A stretch of DNA of 18,750 nucleotides from Ruminococcaceae bacterium UBA2857 (GTDB taxonomy: Bacteria > Bacillota > Clostridia > Oscillospirales > Acutalibacteraceae), in the NCBI GenBank assembly GCA_002350705.1, contig DEFH01000048.1, positions 41,070 through 59,819 of the forward strand, in the 5' to 3' direction. The notes beneath the pieces are model-generated. The model made no database searches and was not told the DNA's origin. It saw nothing but the letters and a program-made list of their open reading frames with translations. The position numbers and the translations under genes are program-made. This document shows positions 1 to 7,152 of this stretch, piece by piece; position 1 is the first letter of the stretch, and the number at the start of each line of letters is the position of its first letter.

Positions 1-105
1 GAAGAAGAACCAAAGATAGAATCTCCTGTTTTCGACTTCACCGACGAAGCGGAAGAAAAAGAGGAAGAACCCAAAATAGAATCTCCTGTCTTTGACTTTA
101 CGGGT
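1..105 (+). repeat. Acidic 60-bp tandem coding repeat (EEEPKIESPVFDF)
   Basis: Two in-frame copies spaced by exactly 60 bp (from 1 and 61) encode EEEPKIESPVFDFT, followed by DEAEEK in the first copy and GEED in the second. Third-position differences (for example gttttc against gtcttt) show that the protein is conserved rather than the DNA freshly duplicated. The array probably continues upstream of the window. Confidence 0.8.
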
Positions 106-1581
106 GAAGAAGATACGCAACAGCCGGAACAGACTCCTGCCGAGCCTGCCAATACGGAAGAATCAAAGGAGACTACTCCTCCTGTACCCAACAGTCCATG
201 GGGACAGCAAATGCCGGTGGGAGCCGATCCCACAAAACAGCCGCAGATGCCGTGGGGCTATAATCCGTGGATGCAGGTGCCTCCCGGAACCGATCCCAAT
301 CAACAGCCACAGGTACCATGGGGTTATAATCCGTGGATGCAGATGCCTCAGGGAACGGATTCGAGCCAGCAGCCGCAGATGCCGTGGGGCTATAATCCCT
401 GGATGCAGATGCCTCAGCAGGGAACCGATCCGAATCAGCAGCCGCAGATGCCATGGGGCTATAATCCGTGGATGCAGCAGCAAATGCCGAATCAGCCTGT
501 TCCCAACCAGCCGTCTGTACAACCGTCTCAGCCAACGCCTGCTCCGGAAACTCCTAAAACAGAGCCTTCTCCTGCCGTAACAACTCCGGAAACACCGGAG
601 CCGGAAGCAAAACCGGTTGTTTCCGTCCCTGAAACACCTGTACAGGAAAAAACAGAGGAAGTAACAGCCGTTCCCTCCAATGAACCGCTTAAAAGTGAGC
701 CTGCTGCTTCCGAACAGCCTCAACAGACAGAAACCGCTTCCCCTGCTCTTGAGAATTTAAAAGTATTCACCGTGAATGATATTGAAAATGCTAATTCCAG
801 CCGTATTGCTGTGCCGGAAGGCTATCAGGCACTGGATGATGCGGTATTCTCGGGCAATGCCAATGTAGAAGCTATCAATCTGCCCTCTACTTTGAAGAAA
901 ATCGGTGACAGAGCATTTGAGAACTGTGCCAAACTGATGACCATCAATATTCCTGACAGTGTACAGGAAATCGGAAGAGGAGCTTTTGCGGGATGCAAGG
1001 CTCTGACAAAGGTAGAACTTCCCTCCACCATCAAGAGAATCAGACAGAGTACTTTCAGCAACTGTGAGAAATTAAAGGATTTTGTGATTCCGGACAGTGT
1101 ACACGGACTGGGTAAACACGCTTTCCTGAACTGTGAGTCCCTGACAGAAATGAGGATTCCCGATGGGGTAGACGAACTTCCCGAAAATGTATTCAGCGGA
1201 TGCCGTTCTCTTGTCAAGGTCAGCGTACCGGAAAGTGTTTCCAATATCAGAAAAAATGCGTTTAGCTGGTGTGAAGCTTTGACAACCGTGAATATTCCCG
1301 AAGCGGTGACTGACATCGGAGACGGTGCCTTTACAGGCTGTGCTTCTCTGAGAACCGTCAACATACCGCAGAATCTGAAAACGATTGGTTATGGTTCATT
1401 CAGCAAATGCGGTACCCTGCGTCTGCTGGTACTTCCCGACAGCATAGAGAGTATCGGTGAAAATGCCTTTAACGGTTCCAACCGTACACTGGTAGTAAAA
1501 TGCTCTCATGACAATAAATTTATTAAGCACTACTGCCGGATGAATCGTGTCAAGTGCAAGGATATTGAAACAGAGGAATAA
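1..1581 (+). CDS. BspA-type leucine-rich repeat protein, 5' end missing
   Basis: The frame is open from base 1, so the N-terminus lies outside the window; 526 residues are visible. In order: two copies of an acidic 20-residue unit with core EPKIESPVFDFT; four 22-23-residue units with core PQMPWGYNPWMQ; a Pro/Glu/Thr-rich linker of about 110 residues; ten LRR_5 units of 23 residues with core IPDSVxxIGxxAFxxCxxLxxVx; and a short cap (CSHDNKFIKHYCRMNRVKC) typical of how such arrays end. BspA-like arrays are known as protein- or surface-binding modules. The low-complexity N-terminal half looks disordered. No signal peptide, sortase motif or membrane segment is visible in the part present, so the location is undecided. 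The ATG at 211 lies inside repeat 1 and is unlikely to be the real start. Family assignment is confident, function unknown. Confidence 0.88.
   Translation, partial: EEEPKIESPVFDFTDEAEEKEEEPKIESPVFDFTGEEDTQQPEQTPAEPANTEESKETTPPVPNSPWGQQMPVGADPTKQPQMPWGYNPWMQVPPGTDPNQQPQVPWGYNPWMQMPQGTDSSQQPQMPWGYNPWMQMPQQGTDPNQQPQMPWGYNPWMQQQMPNQPVPNQPSVQPSQPTPAPETPKTEPSPAVTTPETPEPEAKPVVSVPETPVQEKTEEVTAVPSNEPLKSEPAASEQPQQTETASPALENLKVFTVNDIENANSSRIAVPEGYQALDDAVFSGNANVEAINLPSTLKKIGDRAFENCAKLMTINIPDSVQEIGRGAFAGCKALTKVELPSTIKRIRQSTFSNCEKLKDFVIPDSVHGLGKHAFLNCESLTEMRIPDGVDELPENVFSGCRSLVKVSVPESVSNIRKNAFSWCEALTTVNIPEAVTDIGDGAFTGCASLRTVNIPQNLKTIGYGSFSKCGTLRLLVLPDSIESIGENAFNGSNRTLVVKCSHDNKFIKHYCRMNRVKCKDIETEE
211..477 (+). 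repeat. 66-bp tandem coding repeat (PWGYNPWMQ), four copies
   Basis: Units begin at 211, 277, 343 and 409; the last carries one extra codon (Gln). Each encodes roughly MPxGTDPxQQPQMPWGYNPWMQ. The PWGYNPWMQ core is invariant while linker residues and synonymous bases vary. The unit has two Trp and one Tyr per 22 residues, spaced by Pro, Gly and Gln. Confidence 0.9.
811..1500 (+). repeat. Ten LRR_5 units of 69 bp (23 residues)
   Basis: Ten contiguous 23-residue units fit without gaps between 811 and 1500. The first begins VPEGYQALDD and the last ends RTLVVK. The central Cys (NC, GC or WC) is kept in eight units and replaced in the first (GN) and last (GS), as expected for capping repeats. Confidence 0.88.
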
Positions 1582-1607
1582 AATATCTTATGATATGATA
1601 TTATCAA

Positions 1608-1635
1608 AAAGCGACAGGTTACCGCCTGTCGCTTT
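1608..1635 (+). terminator. Hairpin between LRR gene and small gene, weak terminator or leader structure
   Basis: A perfect 11-bp stem (AAAGCGACAGG / CCTGTCGCTTT) with a 6-base loop starts 26 bases after the LRR stop codon. Only three T residues follow, so it may allow partial read-through into the small gene, whose ribosome binding site begins about 12 bases later. Confidence 0.5.
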
Positions 1636-1660
1636 GGCAGTTGAGAGAGGAGGGAAAAAT

Positions 1661-1885
1661 GTGAGATATTTCAGCGACCGGCAAATCAGTGAGATGAGAG
1701 ACCGTGTATATCAGGAAATTGATCCGAAATCCAGAGCCGCTTATATGATGTATGTTGACAGAATCGACCAAGCCAATCAGCGTTACGATAACGGTACGGG
1801 AAGCCGTGAAGAGCTTTTGCAGGCAATGGCGGAACTGGAACGCTTTTCGGGACAGCGTGTGCCGCATGATAAAAAAATCCTGTAA
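1661..1885 (+). CDS. Small hypothetical protein, 74 residues
   Basis: I do not recognise this protein. The frame is open from 1547, inside the LRR gene, but the start is placed at GTG 1661 because a strong site (gagaggaggg, about 1645-1653) lies just upstream; ATG 1659 is in another frame and is followed at once by TGA. The product, starting MRYFSDRQISEMRDRVYQEI, is charged, has no signal peptide, membrane segment or metal motif, and reads as mostly helical, with a heptad-like stretch near REELLQAMAELERF. It follows the LRR gene on the same strand with a hairpin between them and is closed by a strong terminator. It is probably a cytoplasmic helical adaptor or orphan protein. That the gene is real rests on the ribosome binding site and its fit between the two hairpins. 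Confidence 0.62.
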   Translation: MRYFSDRQISEMRDRVYQEIDPKSRAAYMMYVDRIDQANQRYDNGTGSREELLQAMAELERFSGQRVPHDKKIL

Positions 1886-1906
1886 AGGACAGAATCAAAA
1901 AGAATG

Positions 1907-1948
1907 AAAAAAGGATTTCTATGCACCGAAAGCATGGAAATCCTTTTT
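1907..1948. terminator. Bidirectional terminator between small gene and GH31 gene
   Basis: A long stem (AAAAAGGATTTCTATGC paired with GCATGGAAATCCTTTTT, one T-G wobble) has the loop ACCGAAA. Runs of A on the left and T on the right make it a U-tailed terminator for both converging genes. Confidence 0.85.
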
Positions 1949-1951
1949 CTT

Positions 1952-4030
1952 TTAGTGAAACAGGGAAAGTTTTACGATGGTTTTCGAGGAAACCGCTCCC
2001 AGCTGACCATCATTTTCCGTGATGGCGAATGAAACCAGATTTTCGTGAGCGTCATAATTTTTCGAGAAACCGTCATCTTCATACATGATATATTCCATTT
2101 CTTTATCAGTAAAGGCGATAAGCTCAAATTTGGAGGTATCCAGAAGGTCGGTACACTCTACGGCACGGCAGAGCGGAAGCATTTTATTCTGACGGATAAA
2201 TACAGGCACTTCTCCCACATCCACAGGAATATAATGAATCCCCTTGTGCATAACACAGCAGCTTCTTTTGGACGGAGATTGGAACCGTACAAACAGCATA
2301 TCTTCCGGCAAATAGACATATCTGCCAATCGCATTCTGCTCATAGACAGGTGTTATCATGATACTTTCGCCCACTAAAAGCTGGTCTTCGATATGCCTTG
2401 ACAAATCATCATCAGGATAGTCAAAGCTCAAAGGTTTTATCATCATGTCATCATGCAGACAGGCTTTCATGTATTCACTGTAAAGATACGGGATCAGACT
2501 GTACCGCAGGGAAAGAATGTTTTTAAACATTTCGGAATTGCCAAAACGGTAACATTCCTGATTTCTGGTACCCAAAGCCGTATGATTTCTCATTAAAGGC
2601 GTGAAAATACCGAATGCGAGCCATCTCAACAGCAGGTCTTCCGTACAGTTGGAGCCAAATCCGCCTAAATCCGCACCGCTGTATATAAATCCGCACATAT
2701 TCAGGGACGGCATCATTTTGATATTCAGCAAAAGATGTGACCACCAGGACTGGTTGTCACCTGTCCAGATGCCACCGTAGCGGTGCATACCGATATAAGA
2801 AGAACGGGAAAACAAAAGAATTCGCTTGTCCGGCTGCAAATGCTCAAACGCTTCACCGGCAGCCCTCGTCATATTAAAGCCATAGAGATTATGTACTTTA
2901 TCGTGACGAACAATCTGCCCGTCCATATTGTGATAGAAACTTTCATAATCTTTGCGTCTGTTGGCAAGCCCTTTGATCATGTCTGTCAGCTGAAAGAAAT
3001 TTCCGGCATCTATATTGTCAAAGTCAAAGCCTTTCAAATATTCTTTCGCTTCCCGAACGCCCTCTTCCGTATAGAACATCGCAGGTTCATTCATATCATT
3101 CCAGAATCCTTCGATACCCTCCTGAAGCAGTTTTTGATACTTGCTGCCGAACCAATTTCGTGCATTGGTATTCATAAAGTCGGGGAAATGTGTTTTGCCC
3201 GGCCAGACACCTGCCACAAAATCACTTCCGTCGGGTCTTTTGCAGAAAAGCTGATAATATCTGCCTTCTTCGTAAATATCATAGCCTTCTTCTATTTTCA
3301 CGCCTGCATCAATAATGGGTACCAGACGGATCCCCTGCTGTTTCATTTCACTGACAAACTCCCTGAAATGCGGAAAACGTTCTTCGCTGACAGTGAAATC
3401 CTTGTAGCCATCCATATAGTCAATATCCATATAGACGGCATCCAGCGGAATATGATTGTCCCTGTAGTTTTTGACAACCTCGCGAATTTCGTCTTCATTG
3501 CAGTAACTCCAGCGGCTCTGCTGAAAACCGAATGCCCACCGTGGAGCAATATAACTTCTGCCGATCAGTTTGCGGAATTGTCTGACAATGTCATAGGCAC
3601 CGTTACCCTCTATGAGATAGAGTTTGAAATTTTCATCGGAAGGTGTAATTTTGAGTACATTTTTTGCCGTATAGCCAATATCGAACTGTACCTGTGAGGG
3701 GGTATCCACAAAAATTCCGATATTCACCATACCGCTGACAATCAGAAAATTATGAGCTCCGTATAAAGAACGCTTTTCTTCGGTGTGAAGAGGATCATCA
3801 CTGCAAAAGCTCTCATAGATATAGCCTCTTTTATTGATCCCTCTGTTAGCCTCACCCAGTCCGTAGACAACATCATCCTCTTCCATAAAATATGTCAGAA
3901 AGAGATTTCCCTCATCGGAACGAATCAGATTCAAAGCCTGTATCTCATCCTGTTCTGCCGGAATGTCCGTCACAACAGCACTGGTTTCAATGGGCTGACC
4001 GTAGCTGTATTTTTTGATCAAGTCAAACAC
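1952..4030 (-). CDS. Glycoside hydrolase family 31 alpha-glucosidase
   Basis: Up to 692 residues, a usual length for compact intracellular bacterial GH31 enzymes. The beta-sandwich N-domain leads into a (beta/alpha)8 barrel from about 160. The family signature GFWNDMNEPAMF gives the nucleophile D312, and IWTGDNQSWW gives the likely acid/base D425; the conserved RNHTALGTRNQ (H483) and a C-terminal beta domain (PVFIRQNKMLPL) follow. No signal peptide is visible, so it should hydrolyse imported alpha-linked oligosaccharides such as maltose or isomaltose in the cytoplasm; substrate preference cannot be read from the sequence. The longest frame starts at GTG 4030, but this GTG lies inside a near-perfect Shine-Dalgarno (TAAGGAAGTG), so TTG 4021, three codons on, is the likelier start. 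It has its own promoter and no sugar transporter beside it. Confidence 0.93.
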   Translation of the reverse strand: MFDLIKKYSYGQPIETSAVVTDIPAEQDEIQALNLIRSDEGNLFLTYFMEEDDVVYGLGEANRGINKRGYIYESFCSDDPLHTEEKRSLYGAHNFLIVSGMVNIGIFVDTPSQVQFDIGYTAKNVLKITPSDENFKLYLIEGNGAYDIVRQFRKLIGRSYIAPRWAFGFQQSRWSYCNEDEIREVVKNYRDNHIPLDAVYMDIDYMDGYKDFTVSEERFPHFREFVSEMKQQGIRLVPIIDAGVKIEEGYDIYEEGRYYQLFCKRPDGSDFVAGVWPGKTHFPDFMNTNARNWFGSKYQKLLQEGIEGFWNDMNEPAMFYTEEGVREAKEYLKGFDFDNIDAGNFFQLTDMIKGLANRRKDYESFYHNMDGQIVRHDKVHNLYGFNMTRAAGEAFEHLQPDKRILLFSRSSYIGMHRYGGIWTGDNQSWWSHLLLNIKMMPSLNMCGFIYSGADLGGFGSNCTEDLLLRWLAFGIFTPLMRNHTALGTRNQECYRFGNSEMFKNILSLRYSLIPYLYSEYMKACLHDDMMIKPLSFDYPDDDLSRHIEDQLLVGESIMITPVYEQNAIGRYVYLPEDMLFVRFQSPSKRSCCVMHKGIHYIPVDVGEVPVFIRQNKMLPLCRAVECTDLLDTSKFELIAFTDKEMEYIMYEDDGFSKNYDAHENLVSFAITENDGQLGAVSSKTIVKLSLFH

Positions 4031-4057
4031 TTCCTTATCTCATTTACTATATTCAGC

Positions 4058-4086
4058 ATTATATCACAAAATTATGCTTATTTCCA
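4058..4086 (-). promoter_or_regulatory. Sigma-A-type promoter for the GH31 gene
   Basis: On the minus strand: TGGAAA (4081-4086), a 17-base spacer, then TATAAT (4058-4063) preceded by TGA as an extended -10. It lies about 30 bases upstream of the start codon. Confidence 0.65.
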
Positions 4087-4176
4087 CTATTTTTTATAAA
4101 AAATACCGCAGGAATATTTAAAATCAAACATAAAAAAATTTTATAAAATAGCCGGAAGAGGATTTTCTTTTTGATA

Positions 4177-4205
4177 TTGACCGTTACTCCAAAAAGTGAT
4201 AAGAT
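4177..4205 (+). promoter_or_regulatory. Promoter for the flippase-like/glycosyltransferase unit
   Basis: TTGACC (4177-4182), a 17-base spacer and TAAGAT (4200-4205) lie about 60 bases upstream of ATG 4265. The -10 is a weak match. Confidence 0.55.
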
Positions 4206-4264
4206 AAAGATAAAATGGTTGTTATTTGGCAATCGCAGTGAAGATGCTCAGGAGAGGTGTTGAG

Positions 4265-5329
4265 ATGGAACAGAATTCCCGTAAAAAATTCAGAATTTCA
4301 TTCGGATTGATTTTTAATATCGTTATTTTTGCATTGACGGTATTTCTTGTCATATATTTTACATTTTCAAAGGACGGACTGCTTGATTTGATTAAAAGCG
4401 GACTGCCTATTCATTTTGGTTGGATATTGGCGGCAGTGATTATGCATCTGCTGAATATTGCGATTGATGCCACGATTATTTATCTGTTTGTGAAACAGTC
4501 GGTTCCCGACCTGAAAGTCAAAACAGCTTTGACAGCTTCAATGGTGGGACAGTTTTACTGTGCGGTGACGCCCAGTTCCACAGGCGGTCAGCCGATGCAG
4601 GTATTGATGATGTCCCGTGCAGGCATCAAAGGTTCGGTAGCGACTGCGGCATTGGTACAGAAATTTCTTGTCTGGCAGTTTACGCTGGCCGCTTATTGTA
4701 TTGTGGCAGTAGTCTCGCGTTTTTCCTTTTTCTCGGAAAATCTGGATCCTCCGATGTGGGTAATGTCTGCGATTGGTTTCGGAGCACAGTTGTTCATGCT
4801 GGTGCTGCTGTTGCTGGCATCATTTGCGAATAACTTCAGTAAAAAAGTGGCAGGCGGTCTGTTCCGTTTTCTCGGAAAGCTGCATATCTTGAAAAACGTT
4901 GATGAAAAAATTGGTAAAATGCATGAAACGCTCGATTCTTTTCATCAGAGCAATCAGTCGCTCAACAAAGACAAGCCTCTTTTAGTAAAAGCATACATAT
5001 TGACAGCGATTCAGATGACAGCATTGTTTTTGGTTCCCTACTGTATTGCGAGGTCTTTTCAAATTTCCGACCTCAGTATTTTTGATATGCTGTGTGCCCA
5101 GTCCTATGTAACAATGGTGTCCAGCATGGTTCCGCTGCCGGGCGGCTCGGGTGCTGCGGAATACTGTTTCAGTACATTCTTTATGGCATATATCTCACCG
5201 GAAACCATGAAATCAGCCATTTTGTTATGGCGTACGATTACTTACTATGGAACGATCATGATCTCGCTGCCGTTTTCGGGAATGAAAAAGAAAACTGTTC
5301 CTGTCGAAGCTGCGGCTGAAAAAGAATGA
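4265..5329 (+). CDS. UPF0104 / LPG-synthase transmembrane-domain family protein (flippase-like)
   Basis: 354 residues with about eight hydrophobic segments from residue 15 to 340. Two family hallmarks are intact: PSSTGGQP (103-110) and PLPGGSGAAE (290-299). This matches the membrane part of MprF (family PF03706/TIGR00374), which moves or handles lipids across the cytoplasmic membrane. The soluble lysyl-transferase domain of full MprF is absent, so it should not make lysyl-phosphatidylglycerol itself. The start is ATG 4265, with AGGAGAGGTG at 4250-4259; an in-frame TTG at 4226 has no comparable site. A family-2 glycosyltransferase follows immediately and probably shares the transcript, suggesting a role in export or assembly of a glycolipid. 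Family is confident, the transported species is inference. Confidence 0.88.
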   Translation: MEQNSRKKFRISFGLIFNIVIFALTVFLVIYFTFSKDGLLDLIKSGLPIHFGWILAAVIMHLLNIAIDATIIYLFVKQSVPDLKVKTALTASMVGQFYCAVTPSSTGGQPMQVLMMSRAGIKGSVATAALVQKFLVWQFTLAAYCIVAVVSRFSFFSENLDPPMWVMSAIGFGAQLFMLVLLLLASFANNFSKKVAGGLFRFLGKLHILKNVDEKIGKMHETLDSFHQSNQSLNKDKPLLVKAYILTAIQMTALFLVPYCIARSFQISDLSIFDMLCAQSYVTMVSSMVPLPGGSGAAEYCFSTFFMAYISPETMKSAILLWRTITYYGTIMISLPFSGMKKKTVPVEAAAEKE

Positions 5330-5346
5330 GTGAAAAAAGGAGTTGG

Positions 5347-6318
5347 ATGAGATTGAAACAAAATCCTGCGGTATCAGTGATCGTGCCGATGTACAAAGTG
5401 GAAAAGTTTATACCGAGATGTATGGAATCCATCCAAAATCAGACATTTACAGATTTTGAAGTGTTAATGATAGATGACGGTTCGCCTGACAGATGTGCCG
5501 AAATTGCCGGAGAGTTTGCAAAAAAGGATGAGCGTTTTCTGCTGCTGCACAAATCAAACGGCGGGTTATCTGATGCAAGAAATTACGGGATTGCCCGTGC
5601 AAAAGGAGAATATCTTGTATTTGTGGACAGTGACGACTGTATCCGCAGGGATTATCTGGAAGTGCTGTATCATGAATGTGTTGACAATGATGCGGAAATT
5701 TCCTACTGTCGTTTTTATCATTCCTATTTCATGTCGCATCTGGTGATCCCCATGTTGAGTTCTGCCAAAAAAGAGGTGCTCTCTGCGGAGGATGCCTTGC
5801 ATCTGCTGATCCGTGACCAATACCTGCACAGCTACGCATGGAATAAAATGTATAAAAAATCGCTTTTTACAGATCATCATATTACTTATCCGAAAATGTA
5901 TTTTGAAGACGTGGCAACCAGTCCGAGAGTATTTTTTCATGCCGGCAAGATTGCTGTTACCAACAAGTATCTGTATTACTATGAAAAGCGTTTCGGTTCG
6001 ATCATGGCGACCATGAATATGAGAAAAGTTCATGATTTGCTCCGGTCGATACTGATTATCAGAAATGATCTCCAGTACAACAATGCTTATGACCAATACC
6101 GGTCGTCTGTTCATGCACTTGCCGGAAAAATGTATCTGATCAATATCTATTCCATTTTCCGACAGCACCTGAAATTCTTTGATTTCAAAGACATGAAACA
6201 TAATATGAACATCAACCGTCGCCTTTACGAATATATTATTTCGGATGACTATCAGGCAACGGATACGCTTCCGGAACTGCCCTTGGATTTTACACAGCCC
6301 GAACGCAGGAAAAAATGA
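5347..6318 (+). CDS. Family 2 glycosyltransferase
   Basis: 323 residues from ATG 5347. GT-A fold features are seen in order: SVIVPMYKVEKFIPRCMESI near the N-terminus, IDDG (42-45), NGGLSDARNYGIA (from 71) and the metal/nucleotide-binding DSDD (94-97). The C-terminal half has no membrane segment, so the enzyme is probably peripheral, transferring a sugar from a nucleotide donor to a lipid or glycan at the inner membrane face. ATG 5326 overlaps the upstream stop codon as ATGA and would add seven residues, but has no ribosome binding site; AAGGAG at 5337-5342 favours ATG 5347. It is the second gene of a two-gene unit with the flippase-like protein and is followed by a strong hairpin. Donor and acceptor are unknown. 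Confidence 0.88.
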   Translation: MRLKQNPAVSVIVPMYKVEKFIPRCMESIQNQTFTDFEVLMIDDGSPDRCAEIAGEFAKKDERFLLLHKSNGGLSDARNYGIARAKGEYLVFVDSDDCIRRDYLEVLYHECVDNDAEISYCRFYHSYFMSHLVIPMLSSAKKEVLSAEDALHLLIRDQYLHSYAWNKMYKKSLFTDHHITYPKMYFEDVATSPRVFFHAGKIAVTNKYLYYYEKRFGSIMATMNMRKVHDLLRSILIIRNDLQYNNAYDQYRSSVHALAGKMYLINIYSIFRQHLKFFDFKDMKHNMNINRRLYEYIISDDYQATDTLPELPLDFTQPERRKK

Positions 6319-6358
6319 AAAAGTACAGTGTGTCCATGTGATACACTGTACTTTTGTT
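6319..6358. terminator. Bidirectional terminator between glycosyltransferase and metallo-beta-lactamase genes
   Basis: A 13-bp perfect stem (AAAAGTACAGTGT / ACACTGTACTTTT, arms 6319-6331 and 6343-6355) has an 11-base loop and starts directly after the plus-strand stop codon. A/T runs on both sides serve both converging transcripts. Confidence 0.87.
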
Positions 6359-7152
6359 TATAGTATCATACTTTCCAGGTCGTCAGGGACAAACAGATTC
6401 CCGTCAAAAAACGGTTTGCCCTCACTGAGATAGAGCATTTTTCTGTTGGGATAGGTTTTATCCTCTGTGTGATACAGAATCAGGTTTTTGATGTGCAGTT
6501 CCTGAGCCGTTTTACAAGCGTCTCTGACAGTGGAGTGATGTTTTTCGTAAGGTTTGAACCGTTCCGCCTGTGAGTGCAGACAGAATGCCTCATGCAAAAG
6601 CCAATCACTGTTTTGAGCATATTGTCTGTTGGCTTCATTGAAAGGCTCATCACCGCAGCAGGTAAGTTTTTTCCCGTCGCCCATATCCATGCAAAAGCCA
6701 AATTGTTTGGTTTTGGTGGAGTGGATATCAAAGAACGTGATTTTGTGACCGATAATATTTTTCTCGTCACCGTCTTTGACCGTAATCAAATGAATCTGAG
6801 TATCAATGAATTTTTTCTGACGGGGCAAAAGCAGGTTTTCGGTAAAGTACCGCAAAATACGGATTGTCTCATCATGGGCGAAAATACGGATTTGGTCTGT
6901 ATCGCTTTTGATGACTTTGCACAACATTCTGATGACCCATATCACACCCAATAAATGGTCTGTATGAGTGTGTGTGACAAAAATATCGTGAATATCTCCG
7001 AAAGAAAAGCCGCTTTTTTCAAACTGCTGTAAAATACCGTTGCCGCCGCCGCCGTCTACCAGAAAATGCCTGTCATTGTCACTCAGAATAAAGCAGGTAT
7101 TATAATATTTGGTTACAAGGGCATTGCCTGTTCCGAGCATGGTTATTTTCAT
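6358..7152 (-). CDS. RNase Z-like metallo-beta-lactamase-fold hydrolase
   Basis: 264 residues. It begins with the family opening MKITMLGTGNA, then LVDGGGGNG, and the dinuclear zinc motif HTHTDH (H61, H63, D65, H66). Further likely ligands are H144 (FDIHST), D168 (CCGDEP) and H228 (LYHTED). LLHEAFC (HEA at 187-189) and KHHSTVRDA (204-212) resemble the HEAT and H-S-T elements of tRNase Z, so the fold is nearer RNase Z/ElaC than lactonases. It is shorter than typical RNase Z (about 300 residues), and no obvious flexible exosite arm is visible, so tRNA 3' processing is possible but unproven; a phosphodiesterase role is an alternative. The ATG overlaps the stop of the upstream lipoprotein gene by 4 bp, with GGGGTGG as ribosome binding site. 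It is the last gene of the five-gene minus-strand operon. Confidence 0.82.
   Translation of the reverse strand: MKITMLGTGNALVTKYYNTCFILSDNDRHFLVDGGGGNGILQQFEKSGFSFGDIHDIFVTHTHTDHLLGVIWVIRMLCKVIKSDTDQIRIFAHDETIRILRYFTENLLLPRQKKFIDTQIHLITVKDGDEKNIIGHKITFFDIHSTKTKQFGFCMDMGDGKKLTCCGDEPFNEANRQYAQNSDWLLHEAFCLHSQAERFKPYEKHHSTVRDACKTAQELHIKNLILYHTEDKTYPNRKMLYLSEGKPFFDGNLFVPDDLESMIL

Noticed and set aside
211..477. CRISPR-like array
   Set aside because: The 66-bp repeats are in frame, directly adjacent, vary at synonymous positions and lie inside a gene; there are no unique spacers.
163..723. Long antisense frames opposite the LRR gene (163-723 and 825-1364)
   Set aside because: They are mirror images of repetitive coding DNA on the other strand. 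They have no ribosome binding site and only low-complexity Arg/Leu or Ser-rich products.
2783..3697. 304-codon frame opposite the GH31 gene
   Set aside because: It lies wholly antisense to a gene with intact catalytic motifs, has no ribosome binding site and no recognisable domain.
5326..5346. ATGA overlap start for the glycosyltransferase
   Set aside because: The overlap is attractive, but no ribosome binding site precedes it while AAGGAG precedes ATG 5347. It is kept only as an alternative.
5566..6201. 211-codon frame opposite the glycosyltransferase gene
   Set aside because: Antisense shadow of a conserved gene; no start signal.
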